In this document: positions 55,447-63,827 of the stretch, one piece after another
Layout: each line of letters begins with the position of its first letter
How positions within the stretch are numbered: position 1 is the stretch's first letter
Origin: Pararhodobacter marinus
GTDB lineage: Bacteria > Pseudomonadota > Alphaproteobacteria > Rhodobacterales > Rhodobacteraceae
Direction: 5' to 3'
DNA length: 64,000 nt
Assembly: GCF_003122215.1 (NCBI RefSeq)
Contig: NZ_QEYD01000006.1
Coordinates: forward strand, 186,001 to 250,000
Position numbers and translations under genes: made by a program
Notes under the pieces: generated by a model
Seen by the model: only the letters and a program-made list of their open reading frames with translations
Databases searched by the model: none
Told to the model about the DNA's origin: nothing

Positions 55447-56346
55447 ATGCGATACGGCTTCATTGGCTTGGGAAATCTGGGCGGACATCTGGCGGCGTCG
55501 CTGGCCCGCGCCGGGATCGCGCTGGTCGTGCATGACCGCGATCCGGCGGCGCGGGCGCGGTTCGACGCCTTGGGCGCGGGCTGGGCCGACAGCCCGGAAG
55601 CGGCGGTGGCCGAGGTCGACGCGGTCATCACCTGCCTGCCGTCGCCCGCGATCAGCGAGGCGGTGCTGGCGCAGATCCTGCCTGCGATGAAGCCCGGTGC
55701 CGACTGGATCGAGATGTCGACGCTGGGGCGCGAGGACATGCTGCGGCTGGCTCTGCGGGCGCAGGCGGCGGGGATGGGCGTGCTGGAATGCCCGGTCACC
55801 GGCGGCGTCCATCTGGCCGCGCGGGGCGAGATCACGCTTCTGGCGGGCGGCGACGCGGAGCTGGTCGAGCGCCACCGCCCGGCCTTACAGGCAATGGGCG
55901 GGCGGCTCTTCCATATGGGGCCACTGGGCGCGGCGGCGGTGATCAAGGTGATCACCAACATGCTGGCCTTCATCCATCTGGTGGCCGATGCCGAGGCGCT
56001 GATGTTGGCGAAACGCGGCGGGCTGGACCTGAAAACCGCGTGGGAGGCGATCGCGGCCTCGTCGGGTAATTCCTTCGTGCACGAAACCGAGGGGCAACTG
56101 ATCCTGAACGGCAGCTACGACATCGCCTTCACGATGGACCTGGCGCTGAAGGATCTGGGCTTCGCGATGGGGTTCGGGCGGGAATTCGGCGTGCCGCTGG
56201 ATCTGGCCTCGGCCACGGAACAGACCTTCCTGCGCGGGCGTGCGGCCTATGGCGGCGGGGCGCAATCGACGCAGATCGCCAAGCTGCTCGAGGATCTCCT
56301 GGGCACCGACCTGCGCGCCGAGGGCTTTCCCGCGCGGCTGGAATAG
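55447..56346 (+). CDS. Beta-hydroxyacid dehydrogenase family protein (3-hydroxyisobutyrate dehydrogenase type)
   Basis: CAGGAGG before ATG 55447. The 299 residues begin with an NAD(P) Rossmann motif (GFIGLGNLGGHLAASLARAG). ECPVTGGVHLAARGEITLLAGG and the active-site lysine in GAAAVIKVITNMLAFIHLVADAEAL are the family motifs. Such enzymes oxidise 3-hydroxyisobutyrate, tartronate semialdehyde or 6-phosphogluconate-like acids; the motif ECPVTGG is closest to the 3-hydroxyisobutyrate branch. It is a single gene and converges on the LytTR gene with 6 bp between stops. Confidence 0.9.
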   Translation: MRYGFIGLGNLGGHLAASLARAGIALVVHDRDPAARARFDALGAGWADSPEAAVAEVDAVITCLPSPAISEAVLAQILPAMKPGADWIEMSTLGREDMLRLALRAQAAGMGVLECPVTGGVHLAARGEITLLAGGDAELVERHRPALQAMGGRLFHMGPLGAAAVIKVITNMLAFIHLVADAEALMLAKRGGLDLKTAWEAIAASSGNSFVHETEGQLILNGSYDIAFTMDLALKDLGFAMGFGREFGVPLDLASATEQTFLRGRAAYGGGAQSTQIAKLLEDLLGTDLRAEGFPARLE

Positions 56347-56352
56347 TCGGGC

Positions 56353-57321
56353 CTATTCGGCCGCTTCGCTGAGATCGCCGCTTTCGCCGCGTCCCGGCAG
56401 GGCGGCGCGCAGCGCGGCGCGCTGGTTGCGCGAGACCGGGACCTTCTGGCCGTTGCTGAGCGTCAGCTCCATCCCCCCCGCGCTCGTGCGGGCATGGGAG
56501 GCGACATGCGCCAGATTGACCCACCACGAGCGATGCACCCGCATCCCTTCGTAAGGCGCAAGGTCGCGCTCGGCATCCGAAAGCCGCATCAGCACCTGCG
56601 CCGTTCCGCGTGTCGTCGTGACCTCGACATAATGGTTCTGCGCGCGCAGGCTGATCAGGTCGCTGCCCAGATCGGACGGCAGCTTCTCGAACAGCAGGGG
56701 CGTGACGGTCGCGGTGGGCAGCGTGTCGGCGGCCGCATTCGAACCCGGATCCGGGACTGGCTCGGAGACGGGCCCGGAGACAGGGTCGGTGGAAGGGTCT
56801 GCGAAACGGGGGCGGAAAGCCTCGGCGCTGATGGCCTTGGTGTCGCGGTCGCCCAAGGCGACGAACCCGTTGACGACAAGGTTCACCACGGCAAGGGGCA
56901 CGATCACGTAAATCGCCAGGGTCAGCACGCTTCCGGGGATGAGTCCGCGGATCTGCACCTCCATGAACAGGATCAGCCCCAGCATGACCGGGGCGGCGAT
57001 GGCGCTGGCGATGGTGGCGGCCAGCGCCCAGTGCATGTGGCCGCCCCGGTTGAGCTCGCGGGTGATGAAGGACAGGGGCGTGGCCAGGAACGCGCCCGCC
57101 AGGATGGCGGTGGCCCAATAGGCGAGACGCCCGGCGAATCCCATTTCGTCCATCGTATGGAACGGCCCGGCCAGCGCGGTGACCAGAATGGCCGCCGCGA
57201 TGATCCCCCAGAAGCGTTTGCGCGCCATGAACCGCTGCGTTTCACGAAGCGCGGGCTGCAACCACTGCCCGTTCGCGCGGTCTGACGGCTTCGCCACGTA
57301 TTTCCTGTGTCCCTCCGGCAT
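56353..57321 (-). CDS. Membrane-bound LytTR-domain transcriptional regulator
   Basis: 322 residues. Four hydrophobic helices occupy about residues 36-155 (IIAAAILVTALAG, AYWATAILAGAFLATPLSFI, ALAATIASAIAAPVMLGLIL, LTLAIYVIVPLAVVNLVVNGF). A Pro-rich linker follows, and then a LytTR DNA-binding domain (DLISLRAQNHYVEVTT, MRLSDAERDLAPYEGMRVHRSWWVNLAHV, LSNGQKVPVSRNQ). There is no receiver domain, so the signal probably comes through the membrane part. It is divergent from an ABC exporter over a 60-bp gap, which is the likely target. The start has no clear ribosome binding site; Met32 is an alternative. Confidence 0.9.
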   Translation of the reverse strand: MPEGHRKYVAKPSDRANGQWLQPALRETQRFMARKRFWGIIAAAILVTALAGPFHTMDEMGFAGRLAYWATAILAGAFLATPLSFITRELNRGGHMHWALAATIASAIAAPVMLGLILFMEVQIRGLIPGSVLTLAIYVIVPLAVVNLVVNGFVALGDRDTKAISAEAFRPRFADPSTDPVSGPVSEPVPDPGSNAAADTLPTATVTPLLFEKLPSDLGSDLISLRAQNHYVEVTTTRGTAQVLMRLSDAERDLAPYEGMRVHRSWWVNLAHVASHARTSAGGMELTLSNGQKVPVSRNQRAALRAALPGRGESGDLSEAAE

Positions 57322-57381
57322 AGGGGTTGAATACCCAAGGGCCCTGATAATTCAAGTCTGATATGGTCTTAGGAGCACGAC

Positions 57382-58245
57382 GTGTTGCAGGCAATCGAAG
57401 CAAGGGGGCTGGCCAAGCGTTTCGGCGCGGTGACAGCGGTCGAGGGGGTGGACCTGACGCTCGCCCCCGGCGAGGCGCTGGGGCTCTTGGGGCCCAACGG
57501 GGCGGGGAAGTCGACGCTGTTGTCGCTGGTCACCGGGCTGCGCCCCGCCGATCGCGGCGAAATCCGGATCTTCGGTCATCCCGCCGGCAGCGAGGCGGCG
57601 CGCAAGAGCATGGGCCTGACCCCGCAATCCGCTGCTTTCCCGCCGCAAATCACCCCGCGCGAGCTGATCGCCTATGCCAGCGCGCGCCACGGCAAGCGGC
57701 CCGATACCGACAGGCTGCTCACGGCGTTCGGGCTTCAGCGGCTGATCGACCGGCGCATGGCGGGGTTCTCGGGGGGCGAGGTGCGCCGCGTGGCGCTGGC
57801 GCTGGCCTTTTGCGGCGCGCCAAGGCTCGCGGTGGTGGATGAACCGACGACCGGGCTCGATGCCGCGACGCAGGAAGCCTTCCAGTCGCTGGCGCGCGAT
57901 TATGTCGCAAGCGGCGGCGCGATGCTGCTGACCTCGCATCACTGGGACGAGATCGAGGCGATCTGCGACCGCCTGACGATGATCGACCGGGGGCAGCGCG
58001 TGCTGGACGGCACGCTCGCCGAAATGCGCGCGACAATGCGTATCAACCGGATCAGCCTGGTGGTCGACGGCGCCGCACCGGACTGGCTGCCCGCCCCCGA
58101 TACCGACGGGCGGCGGCATCTGGAAAGCGCGGACAGCGATGCCGTCGTCACCCGGCTGGTGCGCGAGGGCGTGGGGTTTCGCGACCTGCTGATCCATCCG
58201 CTCGCGCTCAAGGACATCCTTGCCCATCTGCGTCACGAGGTCTGA
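57382..58245 (+). CDS. ABC transporter ATP-binding protein
   Basis: 287 residues from GTG 57382, with AGGAG six bases upstream. GLLGPNGAGKSTLLSL is Walker A, FSGGEVRRVALALAF the signature, LAVVDEPTTGLD Walker B, and SHHWDEIEAICDRL the switch. The tail (RINRISLVVDG to the end) resembles the C-terminal extension of drug and polysaccharide exporters of the CcmA/NatA kind. The permease gene starts 2 bp after its stop. Confidence 0.93.
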   Translation: MLQAIEARGLAKRFGAVTAVEGVDLTLAPGEALGLLGPNGAGKSTLLSLVTGLRPADRGEIRIFGHPAGSEAARKSMGLTPQSAAFPPQITPRELIAYASARHGKRPDTDRLLTAFGLQRLIDRRMAGFSGGEVRRVALALAFCGAPRLAVVDEPTTGLDAATQEAFQSLARDYVASGGAMLLTSHHWDEIEAICDRLTMIDRGQRVLDGTLAEMRATMRINRISLVVDGAAPDWLPAPDTDGRRHLESADSDAVVTRLVREGVGFRDLLIHPLALKDILAHLRHEV

Positions 58246-58247
58246 CC

Positions 58248-58982
58248 ATGCTTTCTCATCTTCGGGCCGAACTGGTCCTTGCCGCCCGTATCCTCATGCG
58301 CCAGCCCGGATTCTGGGTGCCGACGATCCTGTTTCCCGCCATGCTGTACAGCTTCTTCGGCGCGTCAATGGCCGAGGGGCCGGCGGGGATCTACGCGCTG
58401 GCGTCTTTCGCCGTTTATGCCGTTGTGGGTGTGGGCTTTTACCAGTTCGGCGTGAGCGTCGCGCAGGACCGTGAAACGCCCTTCGTGCTGTGGCAACGCA
58501 GCCTGCCCGGCGCGCAGTGGGTCGGCTGGGCCGCGCGGATCGTCGTGGCGATGGTCGTCGTCCTGGCGGCAGTGGGCATGGTTCTTCTGGCCGGGCGCTG
58601 GATCGGCGGCGTGATCCCCGGCCGGGGCGAGACGATGCGGCTTCTGGTCGCCTGCGCGCTGGTCTCGGTGCCGTCGGTGCTGATGGGGATCGCGCTGGGC
58701 TCGGCGGTGTCGGCGCGCGCGGCGGTGCCGTTGTCGAACCTGCTGTTCCTGCCGCTCGCCTATCTGGGCGGGTTGTGGATGCCGCCCGCTTTGTTGCCCG
58801 ACAGCGTTGCCGCGATCTCGGTCTGGACGCCCACGCGGGCGATGGGCGAAATCGCCTGGGCGGCCATCGACGGGCGGGCGATGCCCGGGCGCTATCTGGC
58901 GCTGCTGGCGGGGTGGACCCTGCTGGCCATCGCGCTGACCGCGCTGGCGCAGGCCCGGCACCGGCGGGCGATGTTCGGCTAA
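58248..58982 (+). CDS. ABC-2 type transporter permease
   Basis: 244 residues with six hydrophobic segments and the ABC-2 style FLPLAYLGGLWMPPALLPDSVAAISVWTPTRAMGEIAW, where the last loop is characteristic. It forms an exporter with the preceding ATPase. The substrate (drug, peptide or lipid) is unknown, but the divergent LytTR membrane regulator suggests a signal at the cell surface. It ends 4 bp from the convergent ornithine cyclodeaminase homologue. Confidence 0.92.
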   Translation: MLSHLRAELVLAARILMRQPGFWVPTILFPAMLYSFFGASMAEGPAGIYALASFAVYAVVGVGFYQFGVSVAQDRETPFVLWQRSLPGAQWVGWAARIVVAMVVVLAAVGMVLLAGRWIGGVIPGRGETMRLLVACALVSVPSVLMGIALGSAVSARAAVPLSNLLFLPLAYLGGLWMPPALLPDSVAAISVWTPTRAMGEIAWAAIDGRAMPGRYLALLAGWTLLAIALTALAQARHRRAMFG

Positions 58983-58986
58983 GGGG

Positions 58987-59907
58987 CTATTGCCGCGCCT
59001 CCCACGCATCCAGCATCACCCGCGCGGTCATCAGGTCGAGATGCGCGCCGCCGCCGTTCTTGTAGATCGTGATGTCGTCCCGGGCGCGGGGCGGCACGCC
59101 ATGGGCGGCCAGATCCCCCAGATCGCCCAGCACATCGGCCTCGGTGATCGCGCCCGAGGCGAGCGGGATCATCAGCTCGCCGATATGCCGGATCGTGGTG
59201 GCGCGGCTGTCGACATAGAGCTTGCCGCGATGCAGCGCGCGGTCGTCGGCCTCGCGCATGTCGGGGGTGAAGGCGCCGATCAGGTCCAGATGGGTGCCGG
59301 GGCGGAGCCAGTCGCCCGCGATGACCGGCGCGCGGGCCATGGTGCAGGTGCTGACGATATCGGCCCCGGACACGGCCTCGGCCAGATCGGTTACGGGTGT
59401 CACGCCGGGATGGCGATCGGCCACGGCTTCGGCGGCCTCCGGGCGGCGCGCCCAAAGCGCGATCCGAAGATCGGGTTTCCACGCGCGAAAGGCTTCGATC
59501 AGCGATTCCGCCACGCTGCCCGCGCCGACGATCAGGTAGCGCAGCGCGTCGGGCCGGGCCAGAAGCCGCGCCCCCAGAAGCGAGTCGCCCGCGGTTTTCC
59601 AGCGCGTCACCAAAGGGTTGTCGACCACCGCACGCAGGGCGCCGGTGGCGTCGTCGAAGACCAGCATCGCGCCCTGCACGCTGGGCCTGCCCTTCGCGGG
59701 ATTGCCGGGGAAGACGGTGACGGATTTCACGCCCACGCCCATCCCGTCGATCCATGCGCTGCGCGACAGCAGCCGGTCATCCGCGCGGCTGAGCAGAACG
59801 TCCTCGACCTGCGCAGGCGGGCGACGGTGGCCCTCCAGAAGCGCGTCGCTCAGCGTCATCCAGTCGAGCAGCGGCTCGACCGCCTCGCGGGTCAGGACAG
59901 GGATCAT
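58987..59907 (-). CDS. Ornithine cyclodeaminase/mu-crystallin family protein
   Basis: 306 residues with GGAGGCGCCG before ATG 59907. GVKSVTVFPGNPAKGRPSVQGAMLVFDDATGALRAVVD is the substrate segment, and YLIVGAGSVAESLIEAFRA the NAD(P)-binding turn. HLDLIGAFTPDMREAD ends the core. Related enzymes include ornithine cyclodeaminase and ketimine (pyrroline-2-carboxylate) reductases. Without further context, a cyclic imine reductase for hydroxyproline-type catabolism is one option among several. Confidence 0.88.
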   Translation of the reverse strand: MIPVLTREAVEPLLDWMTLSDALLEGHRRPPAQVEDVLLSRADDRLLSRSAWIDGMGVGVKSVTVFPGNPAKGRPSVQGAMLVFDDATGALRAVVDNPLVTRWKTAGDSLLGARLLARPDALRYLIVGAGSVAESLIEAFRAWKPDLRIALWARRPEAAEAVADRHPGVTPVTDLAEAVSGADIVSTCTMARAPVIAGDWLRPGTHLDLIGAFTPDMREADDRALHRGKLYVDSRATTIRHIGELMIPLASGAITEADVLGDLGDLAAHGVPPRARDDITIYKNGGGAHLDLMTARVMLDAWEARQ

Positions 59908-60116
59908 CGGCGCCTCCGTTTGCGCGAAGTCTGCGGCGACGGAAGGGGCGGTGTCAATGTCGGGTTAGTGAAATGTCAGGCGTTGCGGGCACGGGCGGGC
60001 ATCAACGTCAGGCGTTCCGAAACCAGCCGGTTGCACAGGGGATTCCGAATGCGGGCCAGACTTTGATTGCCGCCAAGGCGCGCGCTGCGGGCAGCCGAAA
60101 GTCGGAAAAGTGCCGC

Positions 60117-60728
60117 TCAGCGTTTCGCCAGTGCCGAGGCAAAATCGATGCACAGCGTGCTGGTCTCGGCGTCGGTCAGGATCATCGAGGTGCAGCGGCA
60201 GAAAACCTCGCCGGGGCGCGAGGTATCGCAATGGCCGCAATCGCCGCAATTGCCGAAGGTCGGCGCCTCGCGCTTGCGCGCCATCGTCTCGACCAGATCG
60301 CCGAGGATATCGGCCAGCATCGCCTGCCGGTTTGCGGGCAGGGTGGCGATGGCGGCCGAGAGATCGTCCATCGGATCGCGCTTGAGCTTGTCGCGCCCGG
60401 CCTCGGTCAGTTCGATCAGGAACGAGCGTTTGTCCGTCTCATGCGCGCGCTTGGCCAGAAGACCCATGGCGATGAGCGATTTTACCGTCTGCGAGGCGGT
60501 GCCGCGCGTCGTGGCGTTGAATTCGGAAAAGGCCGACGGCGTGCGCGAAAACCGGTTGGCCGAGGCGAAATAGCGCAGTGCCGTCCATTGCGTCGGCGTC
60601 AGGCTGGGATCCGAGGAACAGCCATAGACCAGCCGCGACACATGCACCAGCAGCTCGGCCGAATGGTCGGCGCCAAGCCGGGGCGTGGTGTCGGGAAGAG
60701 GGGGCATCGTGTGTGCAGGTTCGCTCAT
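60117..60728 (-). CDS. MarR-family regulator with a C-terminal cysteine cluster
   Basis: 203 residues from ATG 60728. The winged helix is LTPTQWTALRYFASANRFSRTPSAFSEFNATTRGTASQTVKSLIAMGLLAKR. The last 45 residues contain six cysteines: C161GDC164GHC167, then FC177RC179 and TLC193, an arrangement suited to an Fe-S or zinc site. MarR proteins usually respond to phenolics or oxidants by leaving the DNA. The gene is divergent from rpoH, with a repeat-bearing gap between. Confidence 0.88.
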   Translation of the reverse strand: MSEPAHTMPPLPDTTPRLGADHSAELLVHVSRLVYGCSSDPSLTPTQWTALRYFASANRFSRTPSAFSEFNATTRGTASQTVKSLIAMGLLAKRAHETDKRSFLIELTEAGRDKLKRDPMDDLSAAIATLPANRQAMLADILGDLVETMARKREAPTFGNCGDCGHCDTSRPGEVFCRCTSMILTDAETSTLCIDFASALAKR

Positions 60729-60785
60729 GGCCCCGTACCTAATCGCAGAAGGGCGGTTGACAAGGGGGTTTGAGAAAAGGTAGCG

Positions 60786-60825
60786 TTTCGAAACAAAGTG
60801 GCATCGACACGAAACAAGTTGCCAC
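60786..60825. promoter_or_regulatory. Repeats in the marR-rpoH divergent promoter
   Basis: CGAAACAA occurs at 60789-60796 and 60810-60817, 21 bp apart (two helical turns). GTGGCA (60798-60803) and TGCCAC (60820-60825) form an inverted repeat across 16 bp, and TTTCGAAA (60786-60793) is self-complementary. The block lies between the divergent starts at 60728 and 60852, the expected place of a MarR operator or of a stress sigma-factor promoter for rpoH. Confidence 0.55.
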
Positions 60826-60851
60826 CGCCGTTTGCTGTCAAGGACTGAGTC

Positions 60852-61703
60852 ATGGGTTTTCAGGATCCACATATCCGCCGCTACGTTCGCGCTTCGATGG
60901 CCGAGGAGATCCTCGACGCCGATACCGAGACCGAACTGGCCATCGCGTGGCGTGATCACGGGGACGAGCGCGCCCTGCATCGCCTGATCCAGGCCTATGC
61001 GCGCCTTGCCGTGTCCTTTGCCGGGCGCTTCAAGCGCTACGACGTGCCCTATGAGGACCTGATCCAGCAGGGCAATCTGGGCCTGATGCGCGCGGCTGAG
61101 AAGTTCGACCCGATGAACGGCTCGCGCTTCTCGACCTATGCCGCGTGGTGGATCCGGGCCTCGATGCAGGATTACGTCATGCGCAACTGGTCGCTGGTAC
61201 GCACCGGCACCAACGCCACGCAAAAGAAACTGTTCTTCCACCTGCGCCGCGCGATGCAGAAACATGCGGGCGACGAGGCGTCGGACGAGCCGCTGTCGGT
61301 GCGCGTGGCGCGTGAATTGCAGGTCACGCCCGAGCAGGTCGAGGCGATGATGGGCCGCATGGCCGGTCCCGACCTGTCGCTCGACGCGCCGCAGGGCGCC
61401 GACGAGGACGGGCGGTCCTGGGTGGAAACCATCGAGGACGAAGACGCCGCGACCGAAATGGACGTGGCCGAGCGTCTGGACGGGGCGCAGCGGCGCAAGA
61501 TCCTGTATTCGGCGGTCGAGCAATTGCCCGACCGTGAACGCCGGATCGTGTCGGCGCGGCACTTGTCCGAAGAGCCCGCGACGCTGAGCGATCTGGGCGC
61601 GTTGATGGGGATCTCGAAAGAGCGGGTGCGCCAGCTTGAAGAGCGCGCGCTGAGCCGGCTCACGACCATCGTGCAATCCGCGAACGAGACTCCGTTGCAT
61701 TGA
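60852..61703 (+). CDS. rpoH: RNA polymerase heat-shock sigma factor (sigma-32, RpoHII type)
   Basis: 283 residues with AAGGA before ATG 60852. Region 2 contains YEDLIQQGNLGLMRAAEKFDPMNGSRFSTYAAWWIRASMQDYVMRNW, read at about 65-120, and the RpoH-box-like KKLFFHLRRAM follows. Region 4 is ATLSDLGALMGISKERVRQLEERALSRL. In Rhodobacter the second RpoH (RpoHII) is part of the singlet-oxygen and stress response. The divergent Cys-rich MarR regulator may tie its synthesis to oxidants. Confidence 0.93.
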   Translation: MGFQDPHIRRYVRASMAEEILDADTETELAIAWRDHGDERALHRLIQAYARLAVSFAGRFKRYDVPYEDLIQQGNLGLMRAAEKFDPMNGSRFSTYAAWWIRASMQDYVMRNWSLVRTGTNATQKKLFFHLRRAMQKHAGDEASDEPLSVRVARELQVTPEQVEAMMGRMAGPDLSLDAPQGADEDGRSWVETIEDEDAATEMDVAERLDGAQRRKILYSAVEQLPDRERRIVSARHLSEEPATLSDLGALMGISKERVRQLEERALSRLTTIVQSANETPLH

Positions 61704-61726
61704 GACGCTGCCGCAGCGCGCATCGG

Positions 61727-61750
61727 ACGGGGCCTTCGGGCCCCGTTCTT
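61727..61750 (+). terminator. Rho-independent terminator of rpoH
   Basis: ACGGGGCC (61727-61734), UUCG loop and GGCCCCGT (61739-61746) make a perfect 8-bp hairpin that runs into TCTTCG. It is 23 bp after the rpoH stop. Confidence 0.92.
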
Positions 61751-61962
61751 CGTTTGGCGCCAGAAGCTTGCCCCGGGATCTTATCGTTGTCTGCTTGGCG
61801 ATCTTCAGAGCGTTGCAATGGCAACACAGTCCGGCCCGTCGCGTTGCCGATCCGGAGCGCGCGGGCGCGCTTGCCTTGCTTTGGCCGTTTTCTTGACGCA
61901 TTGTTTTTCTTGACACGGATCCGCGGGGCGGATTGCAGCGCAAGAACGGGCGGTCCTGGACG

Positions 61963-62709
61963 ATGACCCGAAGCGATGACATCGAGGAGCGTCTGCGGGC
62001 GATCCGGGGTCCGAAGCGCGGGCCGAGAGCGTCGATGCAGACGCTGGCCATGGGGCAGGCATGGGTCTGGCGCGTATCCGGGCTGGTTGTCTCGGTCTTC
62101 GCGGCCCTGCTGATCGCTGCCCTGACGCTCACACCGATTCCGACGCAGACCACGCTCGCGAACGGGCTGGACAAGATCTATCACTTCATCGCCTTCGTCG
62201 GGCTGATCTTTCCGCTGATCCTGACCGATTCGCGCCGATGGCCCTGGGCCGTGCCGCTTTGCATCGCCTATGGCGGCCTGATCGAGCTGATCCAGCCGAC
62301 CGTCGGACGCTCGGCCGAATGGCTCGATTTCGGCGCCGACGTGACCGGGGTTCTGGCCGGCGCGGCGCTGGCCGAGATCCTGCATGACCGCATTCGCGAC
62401 CGCTTCTTTTCCGTCGACGGACTGGTCGATGACGAGGATCTCAGCGACGAAGAGGCCGAAGCCGCGCGGGTCGAAGCGATGCGCAGCGACCTGATGGACG
62501 AATTGCGCGTTGTCCTGCGCGAGGAACTCACGACGCTGAAGGACGAGCCGCAGGCAGAGGGGGCGGGCTTTGCCGAGCCTCCTTTCGTCGGCGAGGTAGA
62601 GGACACCCCCGGCGGCAGCGCGCGTCCGGTTGACCGGCCCAGCACGCAATCGGGCGACGCGTCGGACGAACCGGTCCTGCGGATCGTGCAGCCGGGGCGC
62701 CGCAGCTAA
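61963..62709 (+). CDS. VanZ-family membrane protein
   Basis: 248 residues from ATG 61963 (weak ribosome binding site). Four hydrophobic segments between about 35 and 145 carry the VanZ motif LTLTPIPTQTTLANGLDKIYHFIAF and the IELIQPTVGRSAEWLDFGADVTGVLAGA block. The last 100 residues are soluble and acidic (DDEDLSDEEAEAARVEAMRSDLMDELR), which is unusual for a short VanZ. VanZ proteins are known from low-level teicoplanin resistance in Gram-positives; in proteobacteria the role is unknown. It is convergent with the DUF2125 gene. Confidence 0.82.
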   Translation: MTRSDDIEERLRAIRGPKRGPRASMQTLAMGQAWVWRVSGLVVSVFAALLIAALTLTPIPTQTTLANGLDKIYHFIAFVGLIFPLILTDSRRWPWAVPLCIAYGGLIELIQPTVGRSAEWLDFGADVTGVLAGAALAEILHDRIRDRFFSVDGLVDDEDLSDEEAEAARVEAMRSDLMDELRVVLREELTTLKDEPQAEGAGFAEPPFVGEVEDTPGGSARPVDRPSTQSGDASDEPVLRIVQPGRRS

Positions 62710-62719
62710 CAGCGCCGTT

Positions 62720-63721
62720 TCACCGAGACAGCACAAGCGGCGGCAGCGTGACCAGCGCGAAGGGGCCCAGCCGCACGACGCCCTCGGTCACGGCGAGCGG
62801 AACCTCCAGATCGTCTTCCTGCGCCATCGCGCTGAGCGTGGTATTGGCCATCGCCGCCGCCTCGTCACCGATCAGGCCCGAGGCGCGCAGGATGTCGATC
62901 AGCTCTTCCCAGCCCGTTACCGTGGCCGTCACCTCGCCCGAAAGCCGCCCGTCGGCGTCCGGGGACAGCCGGCCTGCAAGCCGCAGATCCACATCGGGCC
63001 AGGCGACGCGCAGCCCGGTAAAGGCCAGATCGGTCAGCCGGGCCTGCGCGCCATCCATCACCAGATGGCGATCGAGCGGGCGATCGGTCTGGCCCTCGCC
63101 ATCGAGCCGCAGAACGTCGAACCGGCGCGGCCACAGGCGCTGCGGGTCCAGCCGGTCCATCTGGGCGGGATCGGGAAACACGGTTTCGGCCAGCGCCACC
63201 AGCTGATGCGTGGTCGCGTCGATCCGGCGGCTGGCCAGCCGAAGCGCGCCCAGCTGCCACGTCGCGGTATTGTCGGGGCCGATTGCGGGTTGCGTGATCT
63301 GCAGATCGACCGCTTCACCCACCAGCGTCACGCGGTCGAGCGGCAGGTCGAGCCCCGGCTCCATCACCATCGAGGCGCGCAGATCCTCGGAATGGATCAG
63401 CATCTCGGTCCCGCCCAGCCGCAGGACCTGATCATGCGGAAAGACCGCCAGCAGGTGGTGCGGTTTGTAGCTGAGCGCGAAGAACTGAACGAAAGGCGCG
63501 GTCCATTCGCCGTCGCTGAGCGTCACGCGCGGTTCGTCGAAGGTCACATCGAACCGGTTGGGAAAGCCCCGGATGTGATAGGTCTCGGCGCTGAGTTCGG
63601 GCGTGCGTTCAAGCCCCTGCGCGATGGCCCGGTCGAGCGCCCGCGTGCCCACGAACCAATAGCCGCACCATGCGATGGTGGCGAGGACCACCAGCACGAT
63701 CACCCCTCTCATGACGCGCAT
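62720..63721 (-). CDS. DUF2125 domain protein, periplasmic
   Basis: From ATG 63721 the protein has 333 residues; three codons later another ATG is possible. A single N-terminal membrane segment (VIVLVVLATIAWCGYWFVG) is followed by a beta-rich body with YHIRGFPNRFDVTFDEPRV and WTAPFVQFFALSYKPHHLLAVFPHDQVLRLGG, the DUF2125 hallmark. Such proteins are anchored in the inner membrane with the bulk in the periplasm. Function is not known, though the fold recalls AsmA-like lipid-handling proteins. It is divergent from the cyclotransferase gene. Confidence 0.88.
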   Translation of the reverse strand: MRVMRGVIVLVVLATIAWCGYWFVGTRALDRAIAQGLERTPELSAETYHIRGFPNRFDVTFDEPRVTLSDGEWTAPFVQFFALSYKPHHLLAVFPHDQVLRLGGTEMLIHSEDLRASMVMEPGLDLPLDRVTLVGEAVDLQITQPAIGPDNTATWQLGALRLASRRIDATTHQLVALAETVFPDPAQMDRLDPQRLWPRRFDVLRLDGEGQTDRPLDRHLVMDGAQARLTDLAFTGLRVAWPDVDLRLAGRLSPDADGRLSGEVTATVTGWEELIDILRASGLIGDEAAAMANTTLSAMAQEDDLEVPLAVTEGVVRLGPFALVTLPPLVLSR

Positions 63722-63827
63722 ACCCGGCCCCCGTGTTGTTCTTTCGCTGACTGCTGTGTACATGGCCGGCAGGCAGGCGACCAGACCCGCGACGGGCGGT
63801 CGCGAAAGTCTGATCGGCAGGTGAGTG

